Assembly: GCA_028293745.1 (NCBI GenBank) | Contig: JAQGOF010000156.1 | Coordinates: 1 to 58,295 of the forward strand | From: Gammaproteobacteria bacterium | GTDB taxonomy: Bacteria > Pseudomonadota > Gammaproteobacteria > Steroidobacterales > Steroidobacteraceae | Length of the DNA stretch: 58,295 bases | Direction of reading: 5' to 3' | Part shown: positions 1 to 8,159 of the stretch, piece after piece | Numbering within the stretch: position 1 is the first letter of the stretch | How the letters are laid out: each line of letters starts with the position of its first letter | The notes under the pieces: model-generated | The model's input: the letters and a program-made list of their open reading frames with translations, nothing else | The model's database searches: none | Told to the model about the DNA's origin: nothing | Translations under genes and position numbers: made by a program

Positions 1-351
1 GTCCTTGCGGTAGAAGGGAATGGTGGCGGCCGTCCGGCCATTCACGAAATGGGCATAGGCCCCGTGATAGCACGTCGCGGCCGTCAGCAGGTCGAGCATC
101 CGCCTCAGACGCTCGATCGCCGCTTCGCGCGTGACCCAGCCCCGCTCCACGGCCACGAGAATAGCCATGATGCCGAACCCCGAGCCGCCGATCGCGACCT
201 TGTCATCGGCCGCGTTGGCCCGCGTCGTGCACCGATCCGGCGCGAGGCCGCTGACGGGGTGCGCTCCGTCCCAGAAATAATTGAATGTCTGGCGTTGCAC
301 GATCTCGAGCAATTGCTCATCGGGCAGTGCGGCCAGCTCGGACGTCTCCAT
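1..351 (-). CDS. Glucoamylase-like protein, N-terminal part (cut by window edge)
   Basis: The reading frame is open from an ATG at 351 to base 1, giving 117 residues with no stop. The start is supported by an AGGAG six bases upstream. The N-terminus contains QTFNYFWDGAHPVSGLAPDR, then an IGGSGFGIMAI stretch and an RTAATIPFYRKD stretch. These resemble the start of the glucoamylase-like family (PF10091/COG5368), an (alpha/alpha)6-toroid fold found in beta-glucan-active proteins. No signal peptide is visible. The gene is divergent from the GH3 beta-glucosidase at 426, with 74 bp between them, which fits shared use in beta-glucan or glucoside breakdown. The C-terminal catalytic part lies outside the window. 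Family assignment rests on my recognition of the N-terminal motif; the substrate is unknown. Confidence 0.8.
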   Translation of the reverse strand, partial: METSELAALPDEQLLEIVQRQTFNYFWDGAHPVSGLAPDRCTTRANAADDKVAIGGSGFGIMAILVAVERGWVTREAAIERLRRMLDLLTAATCYHGAYAHFVNGRTAATIPFYRKD

Positions 352-425
352 AGGGGGCTCCTGACTATTACACTCGCGATTTTGCCCTTTTTCCGCGACC
401 ATGTGTTTTTTGAGGACGGGTTTCG

Positions 426-2576
426 ATGAATCGGATCGAGAAACTGCTGGCGCAGATGACCCTCGCGGAGAAGCTGGGGCAGCTCACCATGACAGCAGCG
501 GGTCATGCCGTGACCGGCCCCGTCATTGCCGGCGACTCCACCGAGGCCATCAAGACCGGTGCCATCGGGAACCTGCTCAATCTCGTTGGCGCCGGGCCGG
601 TTCGCGAGATGCAGCGGCTGGCGGTCGAGGAATCCCGGCTCAAAATCCCTCTGCTGATCGGCCTCGACATCATCCATGGACATCGGACGTTAATCCCCAT
701 TCCGCTCGCAGAGGCAGCCCTGTTTGATCCGCAGACCTGGGAAATGACGGCACGGGAAGCCGCCAAGGAGGGCGCTGCGGATGGCCTTGCGATGACCTTC
801 TCGCCGATGCTCGACGTGTCTCGCGATATCCGCTGGGGACGTACTGCAGAGGGGTCGGGGGAGGATACCTGGGTCAGTGTTCAAATGGCGCGCGCCAAGG
901 TTCGTGGGTACGAAGGTTCGGATCTCGCCTCGCCTGACGCGCTGGCAGCTTGTGCGAAGCACTTCTGTGCATACGGGGCAGTTTTGGCTGGACGCGAATA
1001 CGCGTCTGCCGACATTTCGGAGCGCACGCTGCTCGAGGTGCACCTACCCCCCTTTGATGCGGCAGTCGCGGTAGGCGTGGCTACGATCATGCCTGCGTTC
1101 ACCGACCTGGCTGGCATTCCCATGACTGCCAACAAGAAGCTGCTGCGCCACCACCTACGCGAGCAGCTGGGTTTCGACGGTGTTCTCGTCAGTGACTACA
1201 ACGCGATTGCGGAGCTGATGCATCACGGCATTGCCGCAGACCTGCCGGAAGCTGCCGCCCTGGCACTCGAGGCAAGCGTTGATATCGACATGATGGCAGA
1301 CGCGTATCGCCGAGGTCTGCCGGTTGCACTCGAGCGTGGGCTCGTCACTATGGAGCAGATCGACGAATCCGTGCGGCGTGTGCTTCGTTTGAAGGAGCGC
1401 CTCGGGCTCTTCGATGACCCTTATCGACGGGGCTCTCGGCCCGAGTCACAGGCAGCATTGACCCACCGTCGGAAACTCGCCCGGTCGGTGGCTGCGCGTG
1501 CCATCGTGATGTTGAAAAACGATCGGCAGACCCTGCCGCTGCCCGGCACGCTGCGTCGTATGTGCGTTATTGGCCCACTCGCCGACGCCGCGACGGAGAT
1601 GGGTGGCTGTTGGGGAGCAGCCGGTCGCCCGGAAGACAGAGTCAGCGTAGTGGCAGGGCTGCGCCAGGCTCTACCGGGTACCGAGATTGTGCATGCGCCT
1701 GGAGTCCGGTTTTCCGGTGAAGACGAGTCCGGAATCGCCGCCGCGGTAGACCTCTGCGACGGCGCGGACGCGATTGTGTTGTGCATCGGTGAAATGGCCA
1801 GCATGAGCGGTGAGGCTGCGAGCCGCGCTTTTCCCGAAGTTCCGGCAACCCAGCGCGTACTTGCCGAGGCGGTGTTCGAGCGGGCTCGGGCCAAAGGGCT
1901 GCGCGTAGTCGTAGTACTTTTCTCGGGTCGTCCGCTCGTCATTCCCTGGCTCGCCGAGCAGGCAGACGCGCTGCTGGCGGCGTGGTTCCTGGGAAACGAG
2001 GCCGGCAACGCCATTGCCGATGTTGTGTTGGGACACACCTCCCCAAGTGGGCGTACACCAATGAGCTGGCCACGCGCAATTGGACAGATACCGCTGTTTT
2101 ACGCCGAGCGGCCGGGCGGCCGGCCTTACAACCCAAAGGATCACTTCACCAGCAAATACATGGATGTGCCCAATGAGCCGCTCTACCCCTTCGGCCATGG
2201 CCTGACCTACGGGCACTTTACTTTCGCAAACCTCACGGTGACACCTGATCGGGTTGCGGAGAAGGACACGATCGAAGCCCGCGTCGAAGTGACCAACCAA
2301 GGTGCGCACGCCGCCGAGGAGACGGTGTTTTTGTTTACTCACGACAAGATAGCAACGGTCACCCGGCCGGTGCTGGAGTTGAAGGGAGTTGGAAAAGTCA
2401 CCTTGCGCCCGGGGGAAACGCAGACCGTCCGCATTGCAGTGCCCGCCTCGGAGCTGCGCTTCCCGGGACGTGACCTCACTCCCGTGTTCGAGCCTGGCGA
2501 AGTGGAGATCCTGGTGGGTCCAGGCGCCGACCGTTCACAGCTTCTCGTCCAGACACTCGTTCTACTGGCGGCTTAG
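426..2576 (+). CDS. bglX: GH3 beta-glucosidase (BglX-like)
   Basis: A 716-residue glycoside hydrolase family 3 enzyme that should release glucose from the non-reducing ends of beta-glucosides. The order is an N-terminal TIM barrel (about 1-320) with KHF at about 178 and the nucleophile Asp257 in VSDYNAI, an alpha/beta sandwich domain (about 350-560), and a C-terminal fibronectin-III-like domain starting near YPFGHGLTYG. That order is typical of BglX. E. coli BglX has a periplasmic signal peptide. Here the protein begins directly with the GH3 fold and no signal is visible, so it is probably cytoplasmic unless the start is misplaced. GAGGA lies about 11 bases before the ATG. It is divergent from the glucoamylase-like gene, suggesting joint glucan use. 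The family is secure; the exact linkage preference is not. Confidence 0.93.
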   Translation: MNRIEKLLAQMTLAEKLGQLTMTAAGHAVTGPVIAGDSTEAIKTGAIGNLLNLVGAGPVREMQRLAVEESRLKIPLLIGLDIIHGHRTLIPIPLAEAALFDPQTWEMTAREAAKEGAADGLAMTFSPMLDVSRDIRWGRTAEGSGEDTWVSVQMARAKVRGYEGSDLASPDALAACAKHFCAYGAVLAGREYASADISERTLLEVHLPPFDAAVAVGVATIMPAFTDLAGIPMTANKKLLRHHLREQLGFDGVLVSDYNAIAELMHHGIAADLPEAAALALEASVDIDMMADAYRRGLPVALERGLVTMEQIDESVRRVLRLKERLGLFDDPYRRGSRPESQAALTHRRKLARSVAARAIVMLKNDRQTLPLPGTLRRMCVIGPLADAATEMGGCWGAAGRPEDRVSVVAGLRQALPGTEIVHAPGVRFSGEDESGIAAAVDLCDGADAIVLCIGEMASMSGEAASRAFPEVPATQRVLAEAVFERARAKGLRVVVVLFSGRPLVIPWLAEQADALLAAWFLGNEAGNAIADVVLGHTSPSGRTPMSWPRAIGQIPLFYAERPGGRPYNPKDHFTSKYMDVPNEPLYPFGHGLTYGHFTFANLTVTPDRVAEKDTIEARVEVTNQGAHAAEETVFLFTHDKIATVTRPVLELKGVGKVTLRPGETQTVRIAVPASELRFPGRDLTPVFEPGEVEILVGPGADRSQLLVQTLVLLAA

Positions 2577-2667
2577 AATTTGCCGAGGGTGTTGATGAAG
2601 AAGCCGCAGCTTCCATTGCCGGCTCGGCGCGCGCGCGGATGCATTATGGAAAATCGTGCGCGCAAGT

Positions 2668-2685
2668 GCGGGACCATAGTCCCGC
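2668..2685. terminator. Hairpin between bglX and slyX
   Basis: GCGGGAC-cata-GTCCCGC forms a perfect 7-bp GC-rich stem with a 4-base loop, 91 bases after the bglX stop and 57 bases beyond the slyX stop. It lies between convergent genes. There is no clean T-tract (CATTCTCTT follows on the plus strand), so it may be a weak or bidirectional terminator, or only an RNA-stabilising hairpin. Confidence 0.45.
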
Positions 2686-2742
2686 CATTCTCTTACTGCA
2701 ACGCACAAGGCTCGTGCTGCCGCCCGCAAAAACCGCGGTGTG

Positions 2743-2949
2743 TCAGTAATGCGGCGGCCGTTCCTCTTCCGGCGTCCGCACCGTTTCGGGTGTTTGTGCC
2801 GCCGCGACTCGTTGCGCGAGCGCATCGAGTCGCGCACGCAACCATTGAATTTCCTGGCTCTGCCGATATACGACATCGCTCAATTCGACGTTGGCGCTCT
2901 CCAGGAACGCTATTTTCGTCTCGAGCCGCTCGATTGCGTCGCTGTTCAT
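2743..2949 (-). CDS. slyX: SlyX family protein
   Basis: A 68-residue protein that is almost entirely coiled coil (heptads through about residues 5-50) and ends in EEERPPHY. The combination of a short coiled coil and a C-terminal PPHY is the hallmark of the SlyX family. SlyX is widespread in proteobacteria and has no firmly established function. In enterobacteria it lies next to slyD; here slyD is about 40 kb away at 43161. No strong ribosome-binding site precedes the ATG. It is convergent with bglX. Confidence 0.88.
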   Translation of the reverse strand: MNSDAIERLETKIAFLESANVELSDVVYRQSQEIQWLRARLDALAQRVAAAQTPETVRTPEEERPPHY

Positions 2950-3233
2950 TTCGACAGTGTAACCGTTATCAATCGCGCGGGGGCCGTCTGCGTGCGGGCT
3001 GCGGCAATTGAAACCAAACTGGAGGTATTCCTGTATCCATGGCCAGCCGGAAACGCCATTTCAAGCCTCAACTGTGCCGTACGATGGTGAGGAAGTGCCT
3101 GTTTTTCCAGCTCCGCGGCGTATATCAAACATTGCAACCAAACTCCCGGCGTCGCTCGCAGGCGACGTGTTTACCTGCCGCGATCGGGCGACTAGAGTTC
3201 GTTCCAGACCTTTGGTCTGCTACGGGGAAAATC

Positions 3234-3809
3234 GTGACTACGGGTAACATCAAGACTTGGCCGCATCGACATCGATTCACTGCCGAAGAATATAACTGGA
3301 TGGCCGAAATCGGCCTGCTGAACGGGGAGCCCGCCGTCGAGTTGATCGAAGGCGAAATCATCCATATGGCGCCGATGGGCACGCAGCACGGCAATGTGGT
3401 GCAAAGACTGCACACCGCGCTCAAGACCGCCCTGGCGGGCCGCGCGCTCATCAACATTCAGCGCGTGTTCCGCCTGAGCAACATCACTGAAGCGCAGCCT
3501 GATCTCATCGTTCTCAAACCCGGCCGCGACTACCATTCCGCGAAGTTTCCGACCGGCAGCGACACGCTGCTGGTGATTGAAGTCAGCGACACTACGTTCT
3601 CCTACGACCACGACATCAAGGTGCCGCTGTACGCTGGGCACGATGTGCCGGAAGTCTGGATTGTCGACCTGGAAAGCCGTTGCGTGCGTTTCTTCCGCTC
3701 GCTCGTAGACGGCAAGTACACCGACGTCCAGGTTGTGCACGAGCCGGCGATGACGACGCTCACGGACTTTCCCGATACCGACATCGATCTGTCAGGTCTG
3801 CTCATCTGA
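3234..3809 (+). CDS. Uma2 family nuclease-fold protein (DUF820)
   Basis: A 191-residue Uma2/DUF820 protein with a PD-(D/E)XK restriction-endonuclease-like fold. The start is set at GTG 3234, preceded by GGGGA at good spacing, because family members begin close to the HRFTAEEYNWMAE motif seen here at about residues 14-26. Longer upstream in-frame sequence looks non-coding. Other hallmarks are VELIEGEIIHMAPMG, the catalytic-type QPDLIVLKPG, and VIEVSDTTFSYDHDIKVPLY, with the Asp/Glu-Val-Ser core residues kept. The biological role of this family is poorly defined; nuclease activity is predicted from fold. The stop codon overlaps the convergent hydrolase gene by 8 bp. Confidence 0.87.
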   Translation: MTTGNIKTWPHRHRFTAEEYNWMAEIGLLNGEPAVELIEGEIIHMAPMGTQHGNVVQRLHTALKTALAGRALINIQRVFRLSNITEAQPDLIVLKPGRDYHSAKFPTGSDTLLVIEVSDTTFSYDHDIKVPLYAGHDVPEVWIVDLESRCVRFFRSLVDGKYTDVQVVHEPAMTTLTDFPDTDIDLSGLLI

Positions 3810-5190
3810 TCCCTTCGGCGTGTCCGCGCTGCAGGGAACGCAGCGGCCGGCCGCACGCGAACTCGTTCGCGTGCGGCACGGCTTTGGCCTGTATGAGCTC
3901 GAGGCCTGCAGCGTGATTGCGTTGGAATCCCTTCCAGGCTGATACGCCGTTCGCGCCAGGACTGTAGGCGTCATAGGGGTATGGGTTCGGGGACGGCCAG
4001 GTTCCGGCGGCTGACTCCGACACAGGGACGTTCAGATACGCGTCGCGACTCGCGTCGTCCTTAACGTAGCGATCAAGGAAAGCCGAGATGAAATGCGCGC
4101 TGATCGCGTTGACTCTGTCCTTCCTCCAGACAGGGTCCTCAAACCAGTCCTGATCCCACAAACGAGCGCGCATCGTCTCAGGCGCGGGATTCAAACCGAT
4201 GGAATGTCCGCACCCTTTGAACGTCAGAAGATAGCGGTTCGTGCCGGTGGCGTTGTCGAAGATTGCGCGCGCGCCGGTCGCGTAGTCCAGAGTGCGATCC
4301 GCGTCTCCCGCGATGATAAGGAGCGGAGTGTCGATGTTGCGCAGCCCTTCAGATCCCCACGCAGCGAGCGACCCGCCACCAGCTGGTGCCATGGCAATCA
4401 CCGCGCGCAGACCTTTCTCCACCATATCGCCCCGCTTGGAGCCGCTACGCGCATACCGGACCAGCAGGCCTCCGGGCACCATTCTGGTCATCGGACTTGT
4501 TGGGTCAAGGGTTGCTCCTGCGGTGGTCAGTACGCCGTAGCCGCCCATGGAGTAACCAATCAGGGCGACTCGCGCTGGATCTACGAGGTGTTCGCGGGCA
4601 AGGATGCCTTTCAGGGTGTGTGTGACGAATGCGATGTCGAGCGGCCGACGCACGAGTAGTTGAGCAAACTTGGCTGTATCGGTGATAGGGGGATCGTCGT
4701 GGCGGATTGCGGCTACGACGTAGCCCTTCGATGCCAGATTCTCGGTCAGCCACGTCATCGCCGCCGGCGAGTTGCTGTAGCCGTGAGAGATCACCACCAA
4801 CGGGTAACCCTTGCCGGCAGGTTGTGCATCTCTTACTGCTATCCCAGGCACTGTGAAGCTTGCGGGTGCAGCCGGAGGAATTGAAGGCAGACTTGCGGAG
4901 TAGATCTCGCGCTGCGCACCGGAGGAAGGCGCTGCCGGGTACCACAGATCAACGGTCAAGGGACGATTGCTCTTGGGGAAAGACCCTTTGGCTGGGTCGA
5001 ACGCCAGTACGTCCTCCTGGTTGCGCTGGACCAGGGCGAGGGTTCGTACGCCGACTGCCAATTCCCCGAGGCGGGCGAGCTCGGGGGCGTCAACTCCAAA
5101 TTGGCTGGGCGGTGCAGCGGCCCGCAACGGCCCGGCGCCCAACACCGCCACGGCGAGCAATAGCGCCGGTAACTTCGCCTGCAATGTCAT
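3802..5190 (-). CDS. Exported alpha/beta hydrolase (PAF-acetylhydrolase/dienelactone-hydrolase type)
   Basis: A 462-residue serine hydrolase with a cleavable signal peptide (hydrophobic stretch about 8-22, then ARG/Ala-type cleavage region PLRAAAPP), so probably periplasmic. The alpha/beta-hydrolase core shows an oxyanion-type SHGYSNSP near 135-142, the nucleophile Ser214 in GYSMGG, a probable acid Asp296 or Asp298 in IIAGDADRT, and the catalytic His329 in CGHSIGLNP. The layout resembles the platelet-activating-factor acetylhydrolase-like/dienelactone hydrolase superfamily. Substrate is unknown; an ester or small acyl group is likely. The long C-terminal tail past about residue 370 carries no motif I recognise. 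It is divergent from the HDOD gene, with 74 bp between them. Confidence 0.82.
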   Translation of the reverse strand: MTLQAKLPALLLAVAVLGAGPLRAAAPPSQFGVDAPELARLGELAVGVRTLALVQRNQEDVLAFDPAKGSFPKSNRPLTVDLWYPAAPSSGAQREIYSASLPSIPPAAPASFTVPGIAVRDAQPAGKGYPLVVISHGYSNSPAAMTWLTENLASKGYVVAAIRHDDPPITDTAKFAQLLVRRPLDIAFVTHTLKGILAREHLVDPARVALIGYSMGGYGVLTTAGATLDPTSPMTRMVPGGLLVRYARSGSKRGDMVEKGLRAVIAMAPAGGGSLAAWGSEGLRNIDTPLLIIAGDADRTLDYATGARAIFDNATGTNRYLLTFKGCGHSIGLNPAPETMRARLWDQDWFEDPVWRKDRVNAISAHFISAFLDRYVKDDASRDAYLNVPVSESAAGTWPSPNPYPYDAYSPGANGVSAWKGFQRNHAAGLELIQAKAVPHANEFACGRPLRSLQRGHAEGIR

Positions 5191-5264
5191 TGTCGGGCGA
5201 ATTGTAGCCGTTTTGTGAACAAATGTGCGCCTGCGCGCCCACTTAGCGGTAACGTATCGTCCCC

Positions 5265-6650
5265 ATGACGAGTCAGGTGCTGTTGGTCATTGTTGTCATC
5301 GCGGCGGGAATTGCGATCGCCGCAGCAGTTTTCCTGCGCACGCGCAAGGGATGGCGGTGGGGAAACACCACCGCAGACAGTTCTGCTGGTGATATGCCGG
5401 ATTTTCCGGGCGTAAGCAGCCCGGCCTCACTGCCGGACCATCCTCCCCATGCCGCATTTGCGCCAACGGCGTCACATCCTGATTCGCAGCCCCCTCCCGT
5501 ATCGGCGAGCCCGGCGGCATCGCACGAGTCGCGACTTGAGCCCGGACCCAGGGGCGTTGCGTCAGGCGACGCATACGAGATCGAGTTCACACTCGGCGAT
5601 GCATGTGCACCCGCAGCAGTAGCCATACCGACCCCCGCCCCAGCAGCGACAGCCACGACACCGGCCCGCGCGGCGACAGCGACACGCCCCCCGGGGGCGG
5701 CCGCCGTAGCCAGCGCGCCGCCGCCCGCGACACCGCAACCCCTGCAACCTCCCGAGGTATTCGCGAAGTTGTTCGATCTCGCACTAGGCAAAGCGCGTTC
5801 CGCGTCGACCGTTACTGCAGGCCACATTGATGTTGCGGCAGCCAGCGCAACAGCTCTTCAGGATACCGCCACCCAGGAGCGCTACGCCCCGCGGCGGCCA
5901 AACATGTTGCCGCGGATCCTCAGCGCCGCAAACGACGACAGTTTCTCTCGACGCGAACTGGCTGCGCTCATTGCTCGGGATCCTTCTCTTGTCGGCAATC
6001 TTCTGAAGATCGCCAACAGCTCTTACTATCGCGTGTCGGCGGAGCCGGTAGAGAGCGTGGATCGCGCGGTTGTGATGTTAGGCACCAATGGCATCCGGTC
6101 GCTCGCCACCGCAGCGCTGCTGCAACCGATCTTCCGCATCGGCGGAGCGGATTTCCCCCGCTTTCCGGAGATCGCCTGGGAGCACACCTTCCGCTCGGCG
6201 AACGCCGCCGTGCCATACAACTTCCTGATTGAGAAATCCGACCCATTCGCGGCAGAATTGCTCAGCCTCGTCATGGGCCTCGCCGAAATCGTCGTGTTTC
6301 GCGTGACGATGGATCAGTACGCGAAATACCCGCGGCTGCGCCCCGACGCGAGCGTGGTCTCAACGCTGCTCGACACTCATTCAGCAAGCGTTGCGAGGCT
6401 CATTGGAGCAAGTTGGGAGCTCTCCGAACAGACACTTTCGGGTTTGGACGGGCAAACAGTGGCCACCACGACATACCCCACCGCACTCGGACGCTCACTG
6501 TACTTCGGCCGCGTCGTGGGAGCGCTGGCGGTCCTACGCGTCAACCGCGTCGTCGATGACGAAACCGGCAAAGCTTCAATCCCCGTAACGGACATACCGG
6601 AGACGCAAATCGACCGCATGTGGACGAGGCTGACGTCGAAATCGGAGTGA
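5265..6650 (+). CDS. HDOD-domain protein with N-terminal membrane anchor
   Basis: A 461-residue protein. Residues about 5-24 form one hydrophobic helix followed by positive residues (RTRKGWR), so it is probably anchored with the rest in the cytoplasm. Residues about 35-165 are a low-complexity linker rich in Ala, Pro and Thr. From about 210 comes the HDOD domain, with MLPRILSAANDD, LIARDPSLVGNLLKIANSSYY and VMLGTNGIRSLATAALL. HDOD is the HD-like fold without the metal-binding His-Asp phosphohydrolase residues, usually found in signalling and regulatory proteins. No GGDEF, EAL or receiver domain is present. Partner and signal are unknown. The membrane tether and long linker are less common than the soluble form. 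Confidence 0.85.
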   Translation: MTSQVLLVIVVIAAGIAIAAAVFLRTRKGWRWGNTTADSSAGDMPDFPGVSSPASLPDHPPHAAFAPTASHPDSQPPPVSASPAASHESRLEPGPRGVASGDAYEIEFTLGDACAPAAVAIPTPAPAATATTPARAATATRPPGAAAVASAPPPATPQPLQPPEVFAKLFDLALGKARSASTVTAGHIDVAAASATALQDTATQERYAPRRPNMLPRILSAANDDSFSRRELAALIARDPSLVGNLLKIANSSYYRVSAEPVESVDRAVVMLGTNGIRSLATAALLQPIFRIGGADFPRFPEIAWEHTFRSANAAVPYNFLIEKSDPFAAELLSLVMGLAEIVVFRVTMDQYAKYPRLRPDASVVSTLLDTHSASVARLIGASWELSEQTLSGLDGQTVATTTYPTALGRSLYFGRVVGALAVLRVNRVVDDETGKASIPVTDIPETQIDRMWTRLTSKSE

Positions 6651-6715
6651 GCGTCGGCGCCCAAGCCGCTCGTGCACCGGCGCAAACCAATCGCGCAAAG
6701 GTCTCGCGAGCGTGC

Positions 6716-7591
6716 TCACCGCGACGCGGCTACCTCAAAAATACCGCTCTCGTTGATCTGCGCGCGCCCGCTACCGCACAATTCGCGAAGTCCGCTGCCT
6801 GCCAATTCGCCGAACGGTGCTCCCAGCCGCAACCCCTGAGCCATCTGCAACGCATACTCCACATCTTTCAGCCGCAACGCGGCCGTAAAGACAACATTGC
6901 GGTCATGGTCGCCAGCCACGATGCGGCGCACATTGCGGACAACCTGCGGACTTGCCGCCTGACCCGTCGCAATCGCATCGGCCACCGTGGCTGGATCCAG
7001 CCCCGCACGCTGAGCGAGCGCCATCCCTTCGGCCGCCGATGCGATCTGGACGGCGCCGATCATGTTGATGATCAACTTGTATGCAGTACCAGCGCCGACG
7101 GCGCCGAACCTGATGATGCGATTCGAGACCGCGGCCAGCAGCGGACGAGCGCGTTCCAAATCCTCCTCCCGAGCACCGGCCAACATAGTCAACACACCAC
7201 CAGCGGCGTCCGCGGGCAACCCTGTAACCGGCGAATCGATGTAGCACAATCCACGGCTGGCGACGCCAGCCGCCAGCTCCATAACCCAACCGTGGGACAG
7301 CGTCGAGCACTCAATGGCAAGAGTGCCTGGCGCCAACTCCGCCGCCAGGACCCCGTCAGCGCCCAACCAGATTGCGCGTGACGCTGCATCGTCCGACACC
7401 ATGCAGAAGGCGGCATCTGCATTCGTACAAGCCTCTTTAGGGCTCCCGGCCAGCCGGGCGCCGCGTCTCACCAGAGAATCCGCCCTCGCGGCGGTCCGGT
7501 TATATACGCTCACCTGGTGACCGGCCTCGAGCAGTCGCGAAGCCATGCCGGCACCCATCTTCCCGAGTCCGATGAAAGCGACGCTCGCCAT
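6716..7591 (-). CDS. NAD(P)-dependent beta-hydroxyacid dehydrogenase (3-hydroxyisobutyrate dehydrogenase family)
   Basis: A 291-residue enzyme of the 3-hydroxyisobutyrate dehydrogenase/tartronate semialdehyde reductase family. The N-terminal Rossmann motif is FIGLGKMGAGMA (6-17) with YNRT at 30-33, which suggests NADP preference through the Arg. The substrate motif is DSPVTG at 119-124, where most relatives have DAPVSG. The catalytic Lys172 lies in GTAYKLIINM. Length is normal for the family. It converges on the HDOD gene with a 65-bp gap, and no pathway gene lies beside it, so the substrate cannot be named. Confidence 0.9.
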   Translation of the reverse strand: MASVAFIGLGKMGAGMASRLLEAGHQVSVYNRTAARADSLVRRGARLAGSPKEACTNADAAFCMVSDDAASRAIWLGADGVLAAELAPGTLAIECSTLSHGWVMELAAGVASRGLCYIDSPVTGLPADAAGGVLTMLAGAREEDLERARPLLAAVSNRIIRFGAVGAGTAYKLIINMIGAVQIASAAEGMALAQRAGLDPATVADAIATGQAASPQVVRNVRRIVAGDHDRNVVFTAALRLKDVEYALQMAQGLRLGAPFGELAGSGLRELCGSGRAQINESGIFEVAASR

Positions 7592-7693
7592 GACTCAACC
7601 TTCCGTTTTCACAATTTGTCGGGCATATCGCACACGTTGGAACTCTGTGTTTGTATGGCGATTCGTTGGATCTACGCGTGAGCTGCGGTCAGC

Positions 7694-8068
7694 TCACCGC
7701 TGCGGGCCCGCCGCGACCACCCTGGGTGGATCGTCGGTCAAGGTCACTAGCGCAACATATTGCGTGTCATCGAGCCGGAAGCTGATCTCGCGCTTCGGTG
7801 GGTTGCTGGTCTTGACCAGCGAACGTATGCAGGAAATGTTCTTGGCATCGAATTTCGCATACTCAACCTCGCCCGCTGTGGGCCGGCAAAGGTGGTTTGC
7901 GGCGGCGAGGATTTTCTGCGCACGTGCGTAGTGACCGGGGTTCGCGGCGCGCAGTTCAGCCAACGAAGCAGCGTCATCGAGGTGCACGACACCGCCGCCG
8001 CCAGGGGTCGTAGCCCACGCGCCCGACATGCCAACCGCCAAAGCCAAAGCAAACGCGACGCTTCTCAT
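7694..8068 (-). CDS. Small secreted protein of unknown function
   Basis: A 124-residue protein. The ATG at 8068 is chosen because GGGAGA lies seven bases upstream and the signal peptide (about 1-18, MRSVAFALALAVGMSGAWA) begins exactly there; the frame is open five codons further upstream. The mature part has two Cys (in HLCRPT and NISCIRSL) that could form a disulfide, a short helical region rich in Ala, and a C-terminal beta-like segment ending TDDPPRVVAAGPQR. I do not recognise a family. Codon use matches the neighbours, so I think it is real. Neighbours on both sides are unrelated transport and dehydrogenase genes. Confidence 0.7.
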   Translation of the reverse strand: MRSVAFALALAVGMSGAWATTPGGGGVVHLDDAASLAELRAANPGHYARAQKILAAANHLCRPTAGEVEYAKFDAKNISCIRSLVKTSNPPKREISFRLDDTQYVALVTLTDDPPRVVAAGPQR

Positions 8069-8159
8069 AATGAAGTCTCCCACTCAGACCTGAAGAATGG
8101 ACCAGACCGGCCAAAGAGGGTTCCACCCCCGGCCGGCCAAACCACCTGGGCAGCCCCTA

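Noticed and set aside
2946..3137. 63-residue minus-strand ORF upstream of slyX
   Set aside because: It overlaps the slyX start, has no ribosome-binding site and no similarity; the 284-bp gap 2950-3233 shows no convincing gene.
6620..7381. Plus-strand 253-residue ORF
   Set aside because: It is antisense to the beta-hydroxyacid dehydrogenase and has no recognisable motif.
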